A DNA stretch of 64,000 nt, taken from an uncultured Trueperaceae bacterium. GTDB taxonomy: Bacteria > Deinococcota > Deinococci > Deinococcales > Trueperaceae. The notes under the pieces were generated by a model. That model saw only the letters and a program-made list of their open reading frames with translations. It made no database searches and was not told the DNA's origin. Below are positions 62,006 through 64,000 of the stretch, piece after piece. The stretch lies in assembly GCA_937907415.1 (NCBI GenBank), contig CALCHY010000161.1, positions 12,248 to 76,247 of the forward strand. The letters run 5' to 3'. The first letter of the stretch is position 1. Each line of letters begins with the position of its first letter. A program made the position numbers and the translations under genes.

Positions 62006-62767
62006 CTACCCCTCGGCTCGGCGCAACGAGACGTACGCCCAGTGCCTGCCGGTAACCCCGCGGTCGCGGCGGTGGCTGTAGAACGCCTGCGCGTCGCAGT
62101 GGGTGCATAGTCCTAGGTCGCTGACGTTGGCCGGGCGTACGCCGGCGCGCTCGAGCGACCACAAGTTCGCGGCGGGCAAGTCAAGGTAGTAGCGCCCGGC
62201 AGTGACGGGGTCGGGCCGCCAGCATGCGTCTGGCACACCAGCGGCGACGAAGGCGTCGATGACTTCAGGGCCGACCTGATAACAGGAGCCCCTCATGCAT
62301 GGACCTAGCGCCACGCGAACGTCGCTCGGGCGGCTCTGGTAGCGCTCTGCCATGGCGGTCACCACTTTGCCAGCGAGTCCGGCCGCCGTCCCGCGCCAAC
62401 CGCAGTGCGCGGCTCCAACGACGCCCTTACGCGGGTCGTGAAACAGCAGCGGCACGCAGTCTGCGGTGCTGACTACCAGCAGCACGTCAGCGCGATCGGT
62501 CACCGCCGCGTCTGCCTCGTCCACGAACCAACCCGGATCGCCCGACAAGACCCGGTCGCCGTGCACTTGGTGGAAGGCGACCACTTGAGCGCGAGAGTAG
62601 CCGAGGTCGCCGAGGAGCAGGTCCCGGTTGCGTTCGACGGTCGCCCCGTCATCGCCGGAGCTCAGGCCGAGGTTGAGACCAAGGTAAGGGCCAACGCTCA
62701 CCCCGCCCGCGCGGGTAGTGAACCCGTGAGTCACGTCCCAGGCAGCTGCCCTCAGGAGACTGCTCAC
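62006..62767 (-). CDS. YfiH/laccase-domain (polyphenol oxidase family) protein
   Basis: 253 aa. Conserved metal and active residues are in VVAFHQVHGDRV, VSTADCVPLLFHDP and GVVGAAHCGWRGTAAGL, with LGPCMRGSCYQVG following. Members act as purine nucleoside phosphorylases or adenosine deaminases with a bound zinc, or as cell-wall-related proteins; the activity here is not provable. The GTG start overlaps the DUF1684 stop by 4 nt (GTGA). Confidence 0.92.
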   Translation of the reverse strand: MSSLLRAAAWDVTHGFTTRAGGVSVGPYLGLNLGLSSGDDGATVERNRDLLLGDLGYSRAQVVAFHQVHGDRVLSGDPGWFVDEADAAVTDRADVLLVVSTADCVPLLFHDPRKGVVGAAHCGWRGTAAGLAGKVVTAMAERYQSRPSDVRVALGPCMRGSCYQVGPEVIDAFVAAGVPDACWRPDPVTAGRYYLDLPAANLWSLERAGVRPANVSDLGLCTHCDAQAFYSHRRDRGVTGRHWAYVSLRRAEG

Positions 62768-63324
62768 TCGGCGTCGCTGGCCAGGTCTTGGGCTGGCAGC
62801 CTCTCCCCCGCGCGCACCGCGACCGCCAAGCGGTTGCCAGCTGGCGGGAAGGGGCAGACGTAACCCTCCGCGTATGCGCAGTACGGGTGGTAGGCGTAGT
62901 TGAAGTCCAACACGAGTTCGTCGGGCGCAGACGTGGAAAGTCGCGGGTCGAGGTAGCGTCCAGCGCCGTACGTCTCGCGCCCTGACGTGGCGTCCGCGAA
63001 CGGCAGGAAGAGCCGCGGCCCATCAGGCGCGTCAGTCGGGGCGAAGAGCGTCAACGCCGCGCTGTGACCCTCGAGCTCGAAGGTCGCCGTGCCGAACTCG
63101 ATGAACAGCCGCTCCTCGCCGCTGCTGGTAGCCAGCATGATCGGCCGCTGCTCGCTTGCCCGTGCTAGCCGCGCGACGACGCGCGCGGCCTCGTCCTCGG
63201 GGTAGTAGCTGAGGCCAACGAAAGCGGGCGCGCCGTAAAGGGGCGAGTTGCGGCTGGACGCCAAGTACTCGTCCTTCTGCTGCCGCCACTCCTCGAGGGG
63301 CGTGAGGAAGGCGAGCGGCTCCAC
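62764..63324 (-). CDS. DUF1684 family protein
   Basis: 186 aa, the normal DUF1684 size. The diagnostic C-terminal block is LVLDFNYAYHPYCAYAEGYV followed by CPFPPAGNRLAVAVRAGE. Its function is unknown. GTG 63324 begins one base after the trmB stop codon, so it is coupled to trmB and to the YfiH gene below. Confidence 0.88.
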   Translation of the reverse strand: MEPLAFLTPLEEWRQQKDEYLASSRNSPLYGAPAFVGLSYYPEDEAARVVARLARASEQRPIMLATSSGEERLFIEFGTATFELEGHSAALTLFAPTDAPDGPRLFLPFADATSGRETYGAGRYLDPRLSTSAPDELVLDFNYAYHPYCAYAEGYVCPFPPAGNRLAVAVRAGERLPAQDLASDAE

Positions 63325-63325
63325 G

Positions 63326-64000
63326 TTAGTAGTTCCTCGCCGTCACCTCGAGCGGCGAGTTGCCAACGAGCCACTCGGTGACGGCGTGCACGCAGCCGCG
63401 CGTCGCCGGGGTGATCAGCGGGTCGCCGAAGCTCTCGAGGCGCACGATGACCTCGTCGGGCCGCCGCTGCTGCGCGAGAACCAGGAGCTGCTGCACGAGG
63501 TCCGGTTCCTCGACCGTGGCGCGTACCAGCAGGCGCCCTTGACCGTCGTCACCGCCGAACGAGCGCATGGCCTCGTGCAGGATGACGTGGCCGCCCTCGT
63601 AAGGCAAGACGACTTTGGTGAAGGGGGCGTGGGGCGGCAACGTGCCGCGCAGCAGGGCGTGTGGCATTATGGCGGGCCTTTCCAACGGGGGAAGCTGTGG
63701 CGCGGTTGCGCCGTTGCGGCGGAAAACCACGTAGTAGAGGGGCTTGCCTTGCTCGCGCCACTTGAGGGCGTACTTCGTCTCGAACACGTCGGCTGGCGCG
63801 TCAGGCCGCATGGCCGTGTAGAGGCCGCTAGCGGCAGCTTCCTCCAGCGCGAACTCCAAGTAATCAGGGTGGTCGGTCGCCAAGCGCAACTCGCCGGCAT
63901 GGCGCAGGCGTGAGCCGGCCAACTCGAAGAAGTGACGACTGAGGAGGCGGTGCTTGGCGTGCCGTTCCTTCGGCCACGGGCATGGGAAGTTGACGACGAA
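63326..64000 (-). CDS. trmB: tRNA (guanine-N7)-methyltransferase, 5' end outside the window
   Basis: At least 224 C-terminal residues are present; the gene enters at the right edge with no start codon in view. The segment FVVNFPCPWPKERHAKHRLL corresponds to the TrmB signature NFPDPWPKKRHxKRR, followed by LRLATDHPDYLEFAL. The protein methylates G46 in tRNA using S-adenosylmethionine. A long C-terminal extension beyond the usual bacterial end is present (about 150 residues), as in some thermophile TrmB proteins. The Asp of the signature is replaced by Cys. Confidence 0.88.
   Translation of the reverse strand, partial: FVVNFPCPWPKERHAKHRLLSRHFFELAGSRLRHAGELRLATDHPDYLEFALEEAAASGLYTAMRPDAPADVFETKYALKWREQGKPLYYVVFRRNGATAPQLPPLERPAIMPHALLRGTLPPHAPFTKVVLPYEGGHVILHEAMRSFGGDDGQGRLLVRATVEEPDLVQQLLVLAQQRRPDEVIVRLESFGDPLITPATRGCVHAVTEWLVGNSPLEVTARNY

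Overview
The window looks like a chromosomal, mostly housekeeping segment from a high-GC, diderm, aerobic bacterium of the Deinococcota, possibly close to Truepera. The pointers are gene content (dnaX-ybaB-recR, a complete Alternative Complex III operon, split glyQ/glyS) and a promoter habit typical of Deinococcus: a TANNNT box 5-9 nt upstream of the start codon, with no room for a ribosome binding site (leaderless mRNAs). This placement is inferred from features I recognise, not from a database search. I see no insertion sequence, prophage, CRISPR array or rRNA operon.

Layout: 1-59 holds the first codons of a divergent gene. 136-8038 (+) carries replication, repair and lipid genes: dnaX (with a probable programmed frameshift for tau), ybaB, recR, topA, a cupin, recO and plsY. 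7998-9789 (-) is folC and an HD protein; 9869-11056 (+) is an exported membrane protein; 11053-17492 (-) holds a phosphatase-superfamily enzyme, trpS, a secreted GH13 amylase, an M23 peptidase, hpt and an RsuA-family pseudouridine synthase. 17572-19372 (+) is a thioesterase, an M29 aminopeptidase and tRNA-Leu. 19413-22446 (-) is glyS/glyQ. 22668-27701 (+) is a short leader ORF, a Clp ATPase, radA, a PIN-TRAM protein and tRNA-Ala.

27702-36319 (+) is the respiratory block: a structured leader, actABCDEF (quinol:cytochrome c oxidoreductase) and a membrane-anchored cytochrome c, almost all with overlapping start and stop codons. 36342-39826 (-) is gyrB and proA. 39879-46923 has an SDR, an amidohydrolase, an enoyl-CoA hydratase, an RNHCP zinc protein, an ABC-F ATPase with its own leader ORF, and a DUF3810 protein. 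46858-51179 (-) is an M3 oligopeptidase and a PAS-GGDEF-EAL protein. 51393-55696 (-) is a metal (probably manganese) ABC uptake operon with its DtxR/MntR-type regulator; an inverted repeat overlies the operon's -10 box. 55814-64000 has thioredoxin reductase (+), then on the minus strand a SPOR protein with an ABC-2 exporter, a 2-phosphoglycerate kinase-like protein with three ATP-cone-like modules, a CoA-type Nudix hydrolase, a YfiH-type protein, DUF1684 and a truncated trmB.

The strongest unusual observations are the dnaX slippery heptamer plus stem-loop joining two reading frames, the leaderless short ORFs that overlap the starts of the Clp ATPase and ABC-F genes, the metal-operon operator, and the triple ATP-cone kinase.
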